This document shows positions 51,871-59,338 of a stretch of DNA of 64,000 bases, piece by piece. Under the pieces are notes generated by a model. It did not search any database and had not been told where the DNA came from. It worked only from the letters and a program-made list of their open reading frames with translations. Within the stretch, counting starts at the first letter, position 1. Each line of letters opens with the position of its first letter. The DNA lies in contig NZ_QWDM01000020.1 of the NCBI RefSeq assembly GCF_003996965.1, positions 51,564-115,563 of the forward strand. The letters are read 5' to 3'. The translations under genes and the position numbers were made by a program. Origin of the DNA: Flavobacterium cupreum (lineage in GTDB: Bacteria > Bacteroidota > Bacteroidia > Flavobacteriales > Flavobacteriaceae).

Positions 51871-52839
51871 CTATAAATCTAATAAATATGCAAAAATTAA
51901 CGGAGCAACAATTGTCGCATCCGACTCAATAATAAATTTAGGGGTTTTGATATCTAATTTACCCCAGGTGATTTTCTCATTCGGAACTGCTCCTGAATAA
52001 GAACCGTAACTGGTTGTTGAATCTGAAATCTGGCAGAAATAACTCCAAAACGGAATATCATGCATTTCCATATCCTGATACAACATTGGTACCACGCAAA
52101 TAGGAAAATCTCCTGCAATACCACCACCAATCTGGAAAAATCCAATTCCGTTAGTGCTGTTTTTTGGATACCAGTCTGCTAGGAATACCATATATTCAAT
52201 TCCTGATTTCATCGTAGAAGCTTTCAGGTCACCTTTGATCACGTATGAAGCAAAAATATTCCCCATAGTACTATCTTCCCAACCCGGAACAATAATAGGT
52301 AAATTTTTCTCAGCTGCCGCATACATCCAGCTATCTTTTAAATCTATTTCATAATATTCTTCCAAAACACCTGATAACAACATTTTATACATGAATTCAT
52401 GCGGGAAATAACGTTCTCCCTTGTCATCAGCATCTTTCCAGATTTTGTAAATGTGTTTTTGTAAACGACGAAATGCTTCATGCTCAGGAATACAAGTGTC
52501 AGTAACACGGTTTAATCCTCTTTCAAGCAAAGCCCATTCATCTTCCGGTGTTAAGTCACGGTAGTTAGGAACTCTTTCGTAATGAGAGTGAGCTACTAAA
52601 TTCATGATGTCTTCTTCCAGATTGGCTCCGGTACATGAAATAATCTGTACTTTATCCTGTCTGATTATTTCGGCAAAAATTTTACCAATTTCTGCTGTAC
52701 TCATAGCGCCAGCCATACTCACCATCATTTTAGCTCCATTTGCCAATTGTTGTTCGTATGCTTTTGCAGCATCTACTAAAGAAGCGGAATTAAAGTGTAA
52801 ATAATGTTTTTCAATAAACTGACTGATTGGTCCTTTCAT
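51871..52839 (-). CDS. Deoxyhypusine synthase-like protein
   Basis: The 322-residue protein matches deoxyhypusine synthase along its length: MVSMAGAMSTAEIGKIFAE, SCTGANLEEDIMNLV, PIIVPGWEDSTMGN, and EKITWGKLDI with Lys294 at the position of the catalytic Lys of the eukaryotic enzyme. Bacteria do not make hypusine, so homospermidine synthase or another NAD-dependent aminobutyl transfer is likelier. The neighbouring arginine decarboxylase gene lies about 100 bp upstream on the same strand, which supports a polyamine role. Confidence 0.9.
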   Translation of the reverse strand: MKGPISQFIEKHYLHFNSASLVDAAKAYEQQLANGAKMMVSMAGAMSTAEIGKIFAEIIRQDKVQIISCTGANLEEDIMNLVAHSHYERVPNYRDLTPEDEWALLERGLNRVTDTCIPEHEAFRRLQKHIYKIWKDADDKGERYFPHEFMYKMLLSGVLEEYYEIDLKDSWMYAAAEKNLPIIVPGWEDSTMGNIFASYVIKGDLKASTMKSGIEYMVFLADWYPKNSTNGIGFFQIGGGIAGDFPICVVPMLYQDMEMHDIPFWSYFCQISDSTTSYGSYSGAVPNEKITWGKLDIKTPKFIIESDATIVAPLIFAYLLDL

Positions 52840-52944
52840 TTTTTTTTGTTTTTTTGTTTTTTTTTGAATTAAAAGTGTAACCTTTTGGATGACACTGCAA
52901 ATTAATAATTTTATGGTTATTAACTTTTATTTAGCAGTTTTTTT

Positions 52945-54348
52945 TTATACTTTTTTGGTATAGCCTAAAATCTTTAATACATCGTCAGAAGTCTGCTGTT
53001 CTGAGAAAACTTCAGTAGCTAAAATTCCGTTTTCGTCACGATCGATAAGGATATGCTTAGGCTGGGGAATCAGACAGTGGTGTAAACCTCCGTAACCTCC
53101 AATAGTTTCCTGATACGCACCAGTATTAAAGAAACCAATATACAGCGGTTTTTCCTTGTTGTATTTAGGCAGGTAAATGGCGTTCATATTCTGTTCGGAA
53201 TTGTAATAATCATCACTATCACAGGTCAGTCCGCCCAGCAAAACCCGCTCATAGGTATCATTCCAGCGGTTTACCGCCAGCATGATAAAACGTTTGTTTA
53301 TCGCCCAGGTATCCGGAAGAGTAGTAATGAAAGAAGAATCGATCATATTCCATTTCTCTCTGTCATTTTGTTGTTTCTGATACAAAATCTGGTAGATGGC
53401 GCCACCGCTTTCACCTACTGTAAAGGATCCAAATTCCGTAAAGATATTCGGAACATCCACTTCGGCTTCATCACAGGCAATTTTAATCTGATTGATAATT
53501 TCATCAATCATGTACTGGTAATCGTATTCAAAAGCCAGTGAATTTTTAATCGGGAAACCACCTCCAATGTTCAGTCCGTCAAGAGTAGGGCATTCCTTTT
53601 TAAGCGCGATGTATACTTTGATACATTTTACCAGTTCATTCCAGTAATAGGCCGTATCGTTTATTCCGGTATTAATGAAAAAGTGAAGCATTTTCAGCTC
53701 TAATTTGTCATTTTCCTGGATTTGTTTTTTGTAAAAGGAAACGATGTTTTTGTATCCGATACCTAATCTTGACGTATAAAACTCAAATTTAGGCTCTTCC
53801 TCAGCAGCAATACGGATCCCGATTTTGAATTTTCCTTTAATTTCTGCCTGAAGCAAATCAAGTTCTTCATAGTTATCAATAATCGGAATAGTATTTTTAT
53901 GTCCGTTATTGATTAATCTTGCAATATTGCTGATGTATTCGTCCCTTTTGAAACCATTACAGATTACATAAGTACTTTTGTTGATCTTACCGTTTTCCAA
54001 TAAATTCTCAACGATATTAATATCAAATGCAGAGGAAGTTTCAACATGAATGTTATTCTTGAAAGCCTCATTCATGATATACTCAAAATGAGAGCTTTTT
54101 GTACAATAACAATAGTAATATTTTGCCTCGTATTTGTTTTTTTCCATCGATTTTCTGAACCAGGCCTTTGCCTTGTTGATGTTTTCAGAAATTTGAGGCA
54201 GATAAGTAAATTTTAACGGAGTACCGTACTGTTCCACCAATTTCATCAAATCGATATTGTGAAATTGCAGGTTGTCTTTATTTAATTTAAATTCTTCTTG
54301 TGGAAAGTAGTATGTCTGATTTATTAAGTCCGAATATTTTGTATTCAT
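52945..54348 (-). CDS. speA: Arginine/lysine-type biosynthetic decarboxylase, fold III (arginine decarboxylase)
   Basis: The 467-residue enzyme has the alanine-racemase fold (fold type III) with PLP Lys84 (YCTKSSHFEY), the dinucleotide-like loop GLNIGGGFPIKN and C-terminal catalytic residues LGGLTCDSDDYY. Flavobacterial proteins of this type are annotated as arginine decarboxylase; ornithine, lysine or carboxynorspermidine decarboxylation would use the same fold, so specificity is inferred from family. The N-terminus starts after a 240-bp leader region in which a 59-codon ORF and a -7 box are seen. The DHS-like gene follows directly downstream. Confidence 0.82.
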   Translation of the reverse strand: MNTKYSDLINQTYYFPQEEFKLNKDNLQFHNIDLMKLVEQYGTPLKFTYLPQISENINKAKAWFRKSMEKNKYEAKYYYCYCTKSSHFEYIMNEAFKNNIHVETSSAFDINIVENLLENGKINKSTYVICNGFKRDEYISNIARLINNGHKNTIPIIDNYEELDLLQAEIKGKFKIGIRIAAEEEPKFEFYTSRLGIGYKNIVSFYKKQIQENDKLELKMLHFFINTGINDTAYYWNELVKCIKVYIALKKECPTLDGLNIGGGFPIKNSLAFEYDYQYMIDEIINQIKIACDEAEVDVPNIFTEFGSFTVGESGGAIYQILYQKQQNDREKWNMIDSSFITTLPDTWAINKRFIMLAVNRWNDTYERVLLGGLTCDSDDYYNSEQNMNAIYLPKYNKEKPLYIGFFNTGAYQETIGGYGGLHHCLIPQPKHILIDRDENGILATEVFSEQQTSDDVLKILGYTKKV

Positions 54349-54408
54349 TTATTTTTCAATATTTAAGATTGTATTATTAATTTAGGAAAACGGTGCTAAA
54401 TCTTAAAT

Positions 54409-54588
54409 TCAAACCCTAATATTGGCAAATATAATCTGCAGTTTTTCGTGTTCTGCTTTTGAGCATTGGAAAACATCAAAACAAAACGGACTTTTACTAT
54501 TATAAAAACGATTCAACATCCTTAGCAAGGAACTATTGAGCCGGTTTCTATAAGAACTAAAATGTCTTTGTTTACTGTTTGTTTTCAT
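54409..54588 (-). CDS. Possible 59-codon ORF in the leader of the decarboxylase gene
   Basis: ATG at 54588 to TGA at 54409 encodes 59 residues starting MKTNSKQRHFSSYRNRLNSS, basic and without a membrane segment. TACATTTG on the minus strand at 54601-54594 is a full -7 box, with TTTTG 15 nt before it (short of the usual 17-23 spacing). Transcripts from it would begin at about the ATG, so this ORF would be nearly leaderless and the decarboxylase would have a leader of about 240 nt. It may equally be chance. I do not recognise the protein. Confidence 0.3.
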   Translation of the reverse strand: MKTNSKQRHFSSYRNRLNSSLLRMLNRFYNSKSPFCFDVFQCSKAEHEKLQIIFANIRV

Positions 54589-54593
54589 CGTGG

Positions 54594-54601
54594 CAAATGT
54601 A
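54594..54601 (-). promoter_or_regulatory. Possible -7 box upstream of the decarboxylase unit
   Basis: TACATTTG on the minus strand matches TAnnTTTG; a TTTTG is 15 nt upstream of it. It would give a 240-nt leader to the decarboxylase ATG at 54348. Confidence 0.4.
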
Positions 54602-54645
54602 AAAAATAAAATATACCAAAAGCAATGGTTTTGATTAAAAAAAGT

Positions 54646-55713
54646 TTAAGATTTATAATCTTCAAACGCGTCCAGAATTAATTTATTTTCAACGGATTGA
54701 TTAATTTTTATTTTTCCGATTCCTTCAATCAATGCAAATTGAATTAATCCGTACTCATTTTTTTTGTCGTGAATCAGCAATTCGAGGATCGGTTCGATGT
54801 CATTTTCTTCAATAGTCACATTGTCATAAATGCTTTGAATTGCGATTTTAATTTCTGCATATTCTGCTGCAGTAATTAAGTTTTTATGGAGTGAAATATA
54901 ACTTTCCAGGATCATCCCGATTGCAATGGCCTCACCGTGTAACAAAGTCTGTTTCGTTTCGCTTTCCAAAAAGTAACTTTCGATAGCGTGCCCTAAGGTA
55001 TGACCGAAATTCAGCGCCTTACGGATGTTTTTTTCTGTTGGATCCTGAATAACAATTTCATTTTTAATTTCAACAGAACGATAAATAAGTTCGTCAAAAT
55101 CAGCATAATCAATTGATTTTAAGTCTAAAAACTGTTGCCAGTAGGCTGCATCATAAATCAGTCCGTGTTTTAGCATTTCCGCCAGTCCTGAACGCATTTC
55201 GCTTTGTGATAAGGTTTCAAGGTATTGTGTATCAATTAATACCATCTGAGGTACATTAATGACCCCAATCTGATTTTTCAGGTTCCCTAAGTCTACTCCG
55301 GTTTTTCCTCCAACAGAAGCATCGACCATAGACAATAGGGTAGTTGGGATATTGATAAAATCTACGCCGCGTTTGAAAGTCGAGGCTACAAATCCGCCTA
55401 AATCAGTCACCACACCGCCACCAAGGTTAATAACAAGCGATTTTCTGTCGGCACCAAGCTCTGTTAAAACCTTCCAGATTTCGATACAGGTTTCGATATT
55501 TTTATTGATTTCACCGGATTCAAATTCGATTATTTCGATGGTTAAATCAGTTTCAAGTAAGGGCAAAAATTTAGGTAAACAATGCTCATTTGTTTCATTA
55601 TCAACTATAATAAACAAATTAGAGTATTTATTTTCTTTTAAATGTGTATTTAAAGCTTCGTATGCATTTTGGTTGAAATGCACCAGATAATTATTGGCCT
55701 GAATGGATTGCAT
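54646..55713 (-). CDS. aroB: AroB, 3-dehydroquinate synthase
   Basis: The start is taken at the ATG at 55713 (MQSIQANNYLVHF); an upstream ATG at 55749 would add 12 residues that do not fit the family. The 355-residue enzyme has the NAD motif NLGGGVVTDLGGFVASTF, ATTLLSM-type FINIPTTLLSMVDASVGGKTG, the zinc ligands in RSGLAEMLKHGLIYD and NFGHTLGHAIE, and HGEAIAIGM. It makes 3-dehydroquinate from DAHP in the shikimate pathway. It is single, divergent from the proline dehydrogenase gene. Confidence 0.95.
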   Translation of the reverse strand: MQSIQANNYLVHFNQNAYEALNTHLKENKYSNLFIIVDNETNEHCLPKFLPLLETDLTIEIIEFESGEINKNIETCIEIWKVLTELGADRKSLVINLGGGVVTDLGGFVASTFKRGVDFINIPTTLLSMVDASVGGKTGVDLGNLKNQIGVINVPQMVLIDTQYLETLSQSEMRSGLAEMLKHGLIYDAAYWQQFLDLKSIDYADFDELIYRSVEIKNEIVIQDPTEKNIRKALNFGHTLGHAIESYFLESETKQTLLHGEAIAIGMILESYISLHKNLITAAEYAEIKIAIQSIYDNVTIEENDIEPILELLIHDKKNEYGLIQFALIEGIGKIKINQSVENKLILDAFEDYKS

Positions 55714-55778
55714 ATTTTTTTGGTTAATTGAATCCGCAAAATAAGGCATTTTTAACTAAATAATATTGAAACTCTGTC

Positions 55779-55786
55779 TATATTTG
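55779..55786 (+). promoter_or_regulatory. Probable -7 box of the proline dehydrogenase gene
   Basis: TATATTTG is a full match to TAnnTTTG, 19 bp before the ATG at 55805. No -33 TTTG is found at the right distance. Confidence 0.45.
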
Positions 55787-55804
55787 CACAAAAAAATAAC
55801 CTAA

Positions 55805-56974
55805 ATGGAAAAAATATTCGACAATACTCAGGTTGCATTTTCGTTAAAAAGCGATACGGAACTTGACAGAGCTTATTTTCTTTTTAAAATGATCGACAGC
55901 GAACCCTTGGTGAGGATAGGAACTGCTGTTACCAATTTTGCTATTAAAGCACATTTGCCAGTAGAAGGATTAATCCGTGCAACCGTTTTTGACCATTTTT
56001 GTGGTGGTATCAACGAAGACGATTGTATTACTGTAGTAGACAAAATGTTTACAAAAGGCGTTTCATCTGTTTTAGATTATTCAGTTGAAGGAAAAGAAGA
56101 GGAAGAGCAGTTTGACGCTGCTTTGGAAATGACTTTAAAAACAATAGAATTTGCCAAAGAACGTCTGGCGATTCCGTTTGCGGTTTTTAAACCAACCGGT
56201 TTAGGCCGTTTTGAATTGTATGAGAAATTAGGCGAAAAACAAACTTTGTCTCCGGCAGAACAGGCAGAATGGGACAGAGTAGTGGCCCGTTTTGACAAGG
56301 TTTGCAGTGAGGCTCACGCCAAAGATGTTTCTTTACTGATTGATGGTGAAGAAAGCTGGATGCAGGATGCCGCTGACGATTTGGTTACCGATATGATGCG
56401 CAAATACAATAAAGAGAAAGCAATTGTTTTTAATACATTACAAATGTACCGTTGGGATCGTTTGGATTATTTGAAAAGGCTGCATGCGGTTGCCAAAACA
56501 GAAGGTTTCTTTATTGGAATGAAACTCGTTCGCGGTGCTTACATGGAAAAAGAAAACAAAAGAGCCGAAGAAAAGAATTACGTTTCCCCAATTTGTGTTT
56601 CTAAAGAAGCAACAGATGATAATTACGATTCAGCTGTACACTATATGCTGGATCATTTAGATACCATGTCCATTTTTGCAGGAACTCACAACGAATTGAG
56701 CTCTTATAAATTGATGGAAATGATGCAGCAAAAAGGAATTGCGAAAAATGATAACAGAATCTGGTTCGGTCAATTGTACGGAATGAGTGATAATATCAGC
56801 TACAACTTAGCCGAAAACGGTTATAACGTTGCTAAATACCTTCCGTTTGGACCTGTAAAAGATGTGATGCCGTACCTAATCCGTCGTGCTGAAGAAAACA
56901 CTTCTGTAGCAGGGCAGACCAGCCGTGAATTATCGATGATTAAGGCGGAGCGTAAACGCAGGAAGGGGAAGTAG
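55805..56974 (+). CDS. Proline dehydrogenase
   Basis: The 389-residue monofunctional enzyme matches PRODH, with LVRGAYMEKENKRAEEKNY (substrate/FAD region), AGTHNELSSYKLMEMM, QLYGMSDNISYNLAENGYN and YLPFGPVKDVMPYLIRRAEENTS-type C-terminal helix 8 motif (YLIRRAEEN). It oxidises proline to pyrroline-5-carboxylate with FAD and feeds electrons to the quinone pool. The P5C dehydrogenase domain of fused PutA is absent. An 8-bp tandem repeat directly follows its stop. Confidence 0.95.
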   Translation: MEKIFDNTQVAFSLKSDTELDRAYFLFKMIDSEPLVRIGTAVTNFAIKAHLPVEGLIRATVFDHFCGGINEDDCITVVDKMFTKGVSSVLDYSVEGKEEEEQFDAALEMTLKTIEFAKERLAIPFAVFKPTGLGRFELYEKLGEKQTLSPAEQAEWDRVVARFDKVCSEAHAKDVSLLIDGEESWMQDAADDLVTDMMRKYNKEKAIVFNTLQMYRWDRLDYLKRLHAVAKTEGFFIGMKLVRGAYMEKENKRAEEKNYVSPICVSKEATDDNYDSAVHYMLDHLDTMSIFAGTHNELSSYKLMEMMQQKGIAKNDNRIWFGQLYGMSDNISYNLAENGYNVAKYLPFGPVKDVMPYLIRRAEENTSVAGQTSRELSMIKAERKRRKGK

Positions 56975-56988
56975 TTTTCAGTCTCAGT

Positions 56989-57077
56989 TTAGATTTTTAG
57001 ATTTTTAGATTTTTAGATTTTTAGATTTTTAGATTTTTAGATTTTTAGATTTTTAGATTTTTAGATTTTTAGATTTT
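56989..57077. repeat. Tandem repeat of AGATTTTT, about 11 copies
   Basis: The 8-bp unit starts with G at 56992, 57000, 57008 and so on to 57072, with no interruption. The last unit runs into TATA. It lies 15 bp after the proline dehydrogenase stop and 3 bp before a terminator. Copy number of such exact short repeats can change by slippage, so this is a candidate variable-number locus. It is not a CRISPR array: there are no spacers. Confidence 0.9.
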
Positions 57078-57080
57078 ATA

Positions 57081-57117
57081 AAAAAACTCCATTTGCTATG
57101 CAAATGGAGTTTTTTTA
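57081..57117. terminator. Strong terminator after the proline dehydrogenase gene
   Basis: The 16-bp arms AAAAAACTCCATTTGC / GCAAATGGAGTTTTTT have a 3-nt loop (TAT), with a T run on the plus side and an A run on the other, so it can act in both directions. Confidence 0.9.
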
Positions 57118-57122
57118 TTCTT

Positions 57123-57155
57123 AAACCCGACAGGTTTTTAAAACCTGTCGGGTTT
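57123..57155. repeat. Palindrome AAACCCGACAGGTTTT, second member of a repeat family
   Basis: AAACCCGACAGGTTTT (57123-57138) and its complement (57140-57155) form a 33-bp palindrome with one central base. The copy at 38511-38545 shares the AAACCCGACAG/CTGTCGGGTTT arms but differs in the centre. It may back up the terminator before it. Confidence 0.8.
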
Positions 57156-57171
57156 GTTTAAAGTTTATCAT

Positions 57172-57203
57172 TGGAATTTGGAATTTAAAAAATTTGGAAT
57201 TTC
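57172..57203. repeat. Dispersed repeat TTGGAATTTGGAATTTAAAA, copy 2
   Basis: This is a near copy of the repeat at about 26560-26590: TTGGAATTTGGAATTTAAAA, then AATTTGGAATTTC. It lies just after the ABC transporter stop on the minus strand. Confidence 0.55.
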
Positions 57204-57208
57204 AATTC

Positions 57209-58999
57209 TTACGAGTTACTAAACTGCAGATTACTTAAATTTTTGTAAATCCCGTTTTCAAGGTTTATCAATTCCTGGTGTGTTCCTTCTTCTGATATTT
57301 TTCCGTTGTCTAAGACCAGAATTTTATCGGCATTTCTGATGGTAGACAGACGGTGCGCGATAATGATGCTTGTTCTTCCTTCCATCAGTACTTCTAATGC
57401 TTCCTGAACTAATTTTTCGCTTTCACTGTCTAAAGAGGAAGTCGCTTCATCTAAGATTAAGATACTTGGATTTTTAAGCAATGCCCTTGCAATAGCGATA
57501 CGCTGCCGCTGGCCGCCTGATAATTTTACGCCTCGTTCTCCTACCAAAGTTTCGAATTTCTCCGGGAAACCGTCTACAAAGTTGAATGCGTTGGCTTGTT
57601 TGGCCGCTTGGATGATTTCTTCATCGGAAGCCTCGGGTTTTCCGTATGCGATGTTTTCCTTGATGCTTCCTCCGAATAAAATTACATCCTGCGGAACGAT
57701 ACTCATGTTTCCACGAAGGTTTTCTAAATCATAATCATAGATATTTTTTCCGTCAACGGTGATTTCTCCTGAGGTGATATCGTAGAAACGAAGCAATAAG
57801 GAAGAAATAGTCGATTTACCGGCACCACTCGGTCCCACAATCGCAATTTTCTGACCAAATTCTGCCGTAAAATTGACATCTTTTAGCACTTCGACTTCTT
57901 TTCGGGAAGGATAGCTGAAGGCTACATTTTTGAAGGAAACATTTCCTTTTATTTTTTCGATCGGTGTAGTTGCTCTTTTTGCATTGATTTCTTCCGGGGT
58001 TTCTTCCAGTAATTCGAACACACGTTCCGTAGCACCAACTGCTTTCTGGATTTGTGCATACATTTCGGCGATTCCTCCAAAAGAGGCCCCGATAAATGTG
58101 GTATAAAGTACAAATGAAATCAAATCACCCACACCTTCAACTTCGCCTTTGATCGTTAAAGTAATTCCATACCAAACGACAGCCACTACGCAGCCAAAAA
58201 GACAAAGAATAATAAAGGACGCGAAATAACCTCTGTACTGACCGCCTTTAATAGCGATTTTTACAATCTCTTTTATTTTGTTTTTATAACGCTGAATTTC
58301 GTACCATTCATTAGCAAAAGCCTTTACATTGCTGATTCCCTGAAGGGTTTCTTCGACGATAACCTGGCTTTCGGCTACTTTATCCTGTGTTTTCTTTCCG
58401 TACTTACGAATAAATCTTCCGAAAATTACAGCTGCAACGGCGACAATAGGGACAATAGCCAGCATCATTAACGTTAATTTCGGACTGATGCTTCCTAAAA
58501 TAACAAAACCACCAATGATTAAGATTAACTGACGTAAAAATTCAGCAATGGTCGTGGTAAAAGTATCCTGTAACTGCGAAATATCGGCACTGATGCGGCT
58601 GTTGAGTTCACCAACACGCTTTTGGGCATAAAAAGACATTGGGAGTTTAACCAGATTCTCATACAAGGCAAAACGGATATTTGACAGGGAGTTCTCTGTA
58701 AAATTTACAAAAAGCGAAATCCTGAAAAAAGAGAAAATAGCCTGTAGTGTCAGGATTCCCATAAGTCCAATAGCAATTTCATTAGCCCTGCTCAGGTCTT
58801 TTTTGGTTACACAATCGACTAACATTCCCATTAGTTTAGGGAAGGCGAGGGCAGTGGCACTGGTCAGTAAAAGAAAAACCAAACCGAGGAAAAATTTCCA
58901 CTTGTGGCTTTTACCATATTTAAAAATTTGAAGTGCTTTTTGAAGTGAATTAGAGTTTAATTTAGCTTTCGGTAAATCGTTTTCCTGGAATCGTGGCAT
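57209..58999 (-). CDS. MsbA-like ABC exporter (ATPase and permease fused)
   Basis: The 596-residue protein has a six-helix membrane domain (about 1-330) and a nucleotide-binding domain (about 360-596) with Walker A GPSGAGKST, signature LSGGQRQRIAIARAL, Walker B ILILDEATSSLD and the H-loop IIAHRLST. It fits the type IV exporter family with MsbA, LmrA and multidrug exporters. No lipid A gene is adjacent, so substrate is open. A perfect promoter lies upstream at 59022-59053. Confidence 0.93.
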   Translation of the reverse strand: MPRFQENDLPKAKLNSNSLQKALQIFKYGKSHKWKFFLGLVFLLLTSATALAFPKLMGMLVDCVTKKDLSRANEIAIGLMGILTLQAIFSFFRISLFVNFTENSLSNIRFALYENLVKLPMSFYAQKRVGELNSRISADISQLQDTFTTTIAEFLRQLILIIGGFVILGSISPKLTLMMLAIVPIVAVAAVIFGRFIRKYGKKTQDKVAESQVIVEETLQGISNVKAFANEWYEIQRYKNKIKEIVKIAIKGGQYRGYFASFIILCLFGCVVAVVWYGITLTIKGEVEGVGDLISFVLYTTFIGASFGGIAEMYAQIQKAVGATERVFELLEETPEEINAKRATTPIEKIKGNVSFKNVAFSYPSRKEVEVLKDVNFTAEFGQKIAIVGPSGAGKSTISSLLLRFYDITSGEITVDGKNIYDYDLENLRGNMSIVPQDVILFGGSIKENIAYGKPEASDEEIIQAAKQANAFNFVDGFPEKFETLVGERGVKLSGGQRQRIAIARALLKNPSILILDEATSSLDSESEKLVQEALEVLMEGRTSIIIAHRLSTIRNADKILVLDNGKISEEGTHQELINLENGIYKNLSNLQFSNS

Positions 59000-59021
59000 T
59001 TTAGTATACTATTAAGGTATG

Positions 59022-59053
59022 CAAATGTATGATTATAGCATCGCACTACAAAA
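59022..59053 (-). promoter_or_regulatory. Promoter of the ABC exporter gene
   Basis: On the minus strand TTTTG (59053-59049), a 19-nt spacer and TACATTTG (59029-59022) match the Bacteroidetes TTTG-N19-TAnnTTTG consensus exactly. The expected start lies close to 59015, about 15 nt before the ATG at 58999. Confidence 0.8.
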
Positions 59054-59195
59054 GATTATTCGAGATTACCGTTTGGGATTTTGTTTTTTAACTAAATTTT
59101 AGAAAAAGTAAAATTTAATCGCCATTTTAAGGAGCTGAAAAATAGAGTACTAAATAATAATAGTAAAAAATATTTCATTTTTTTTCTAAATATGC

Positions 59196-59225
59196 TTGCA
59201 AATACAAATTCTAGCTGTATATTTG
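59196..59225 (+). promoter_or_regulatory. Promoter of the tRNA-Val gene
   Basis: TTG (59196-59198), a 19-nt spacer and TATATTTG (59218-59225) match the group's promoter consensus. The tRNA starts 38 bp further on. Confidence 0.75.
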
Positions 59226-59263
59226 CACTCGCAATCACAAAATGATAGCAGCCTAATAAAATA

Positions 59264-59338
59264 GGGCGATTAGCTCAGCTGGTTCAGAGCACCTCGTTTA
59301 CACCGAGGGGGTCGGGGGTTCGAACCCCTCATCGCCCA
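59264..59338 (+). tRNA. tRNA-Val (anticodon TAC)
   Basis: A full cloverleaf can be drawn over 75 nt: acceptor GGGCGAT / ATCGCCC, D arm TAGCTCAGCTGGTTCAGAGC, anticodon stem CCTCG/CGAGG with loop TTTACAC (anticodon TAC, reading GTA), variable loop GGGTC, and T arm GGGGGTTCGAACCCC, with A as discriminator. The final CCA is not encoded. The 3' end (59329-59338) is overlapped on the minus strand by the end of a serine recombinase gene, which makes this tRNA the likely attachment site of the element to the right. Confidence 0.97.

Noticed and set aside
56989..57077. CRISPR array in the tandem repeat region
   Set aside because: The repeat unit is only 8 bp with no spacers and no cas genes are seen anywhere in the window.
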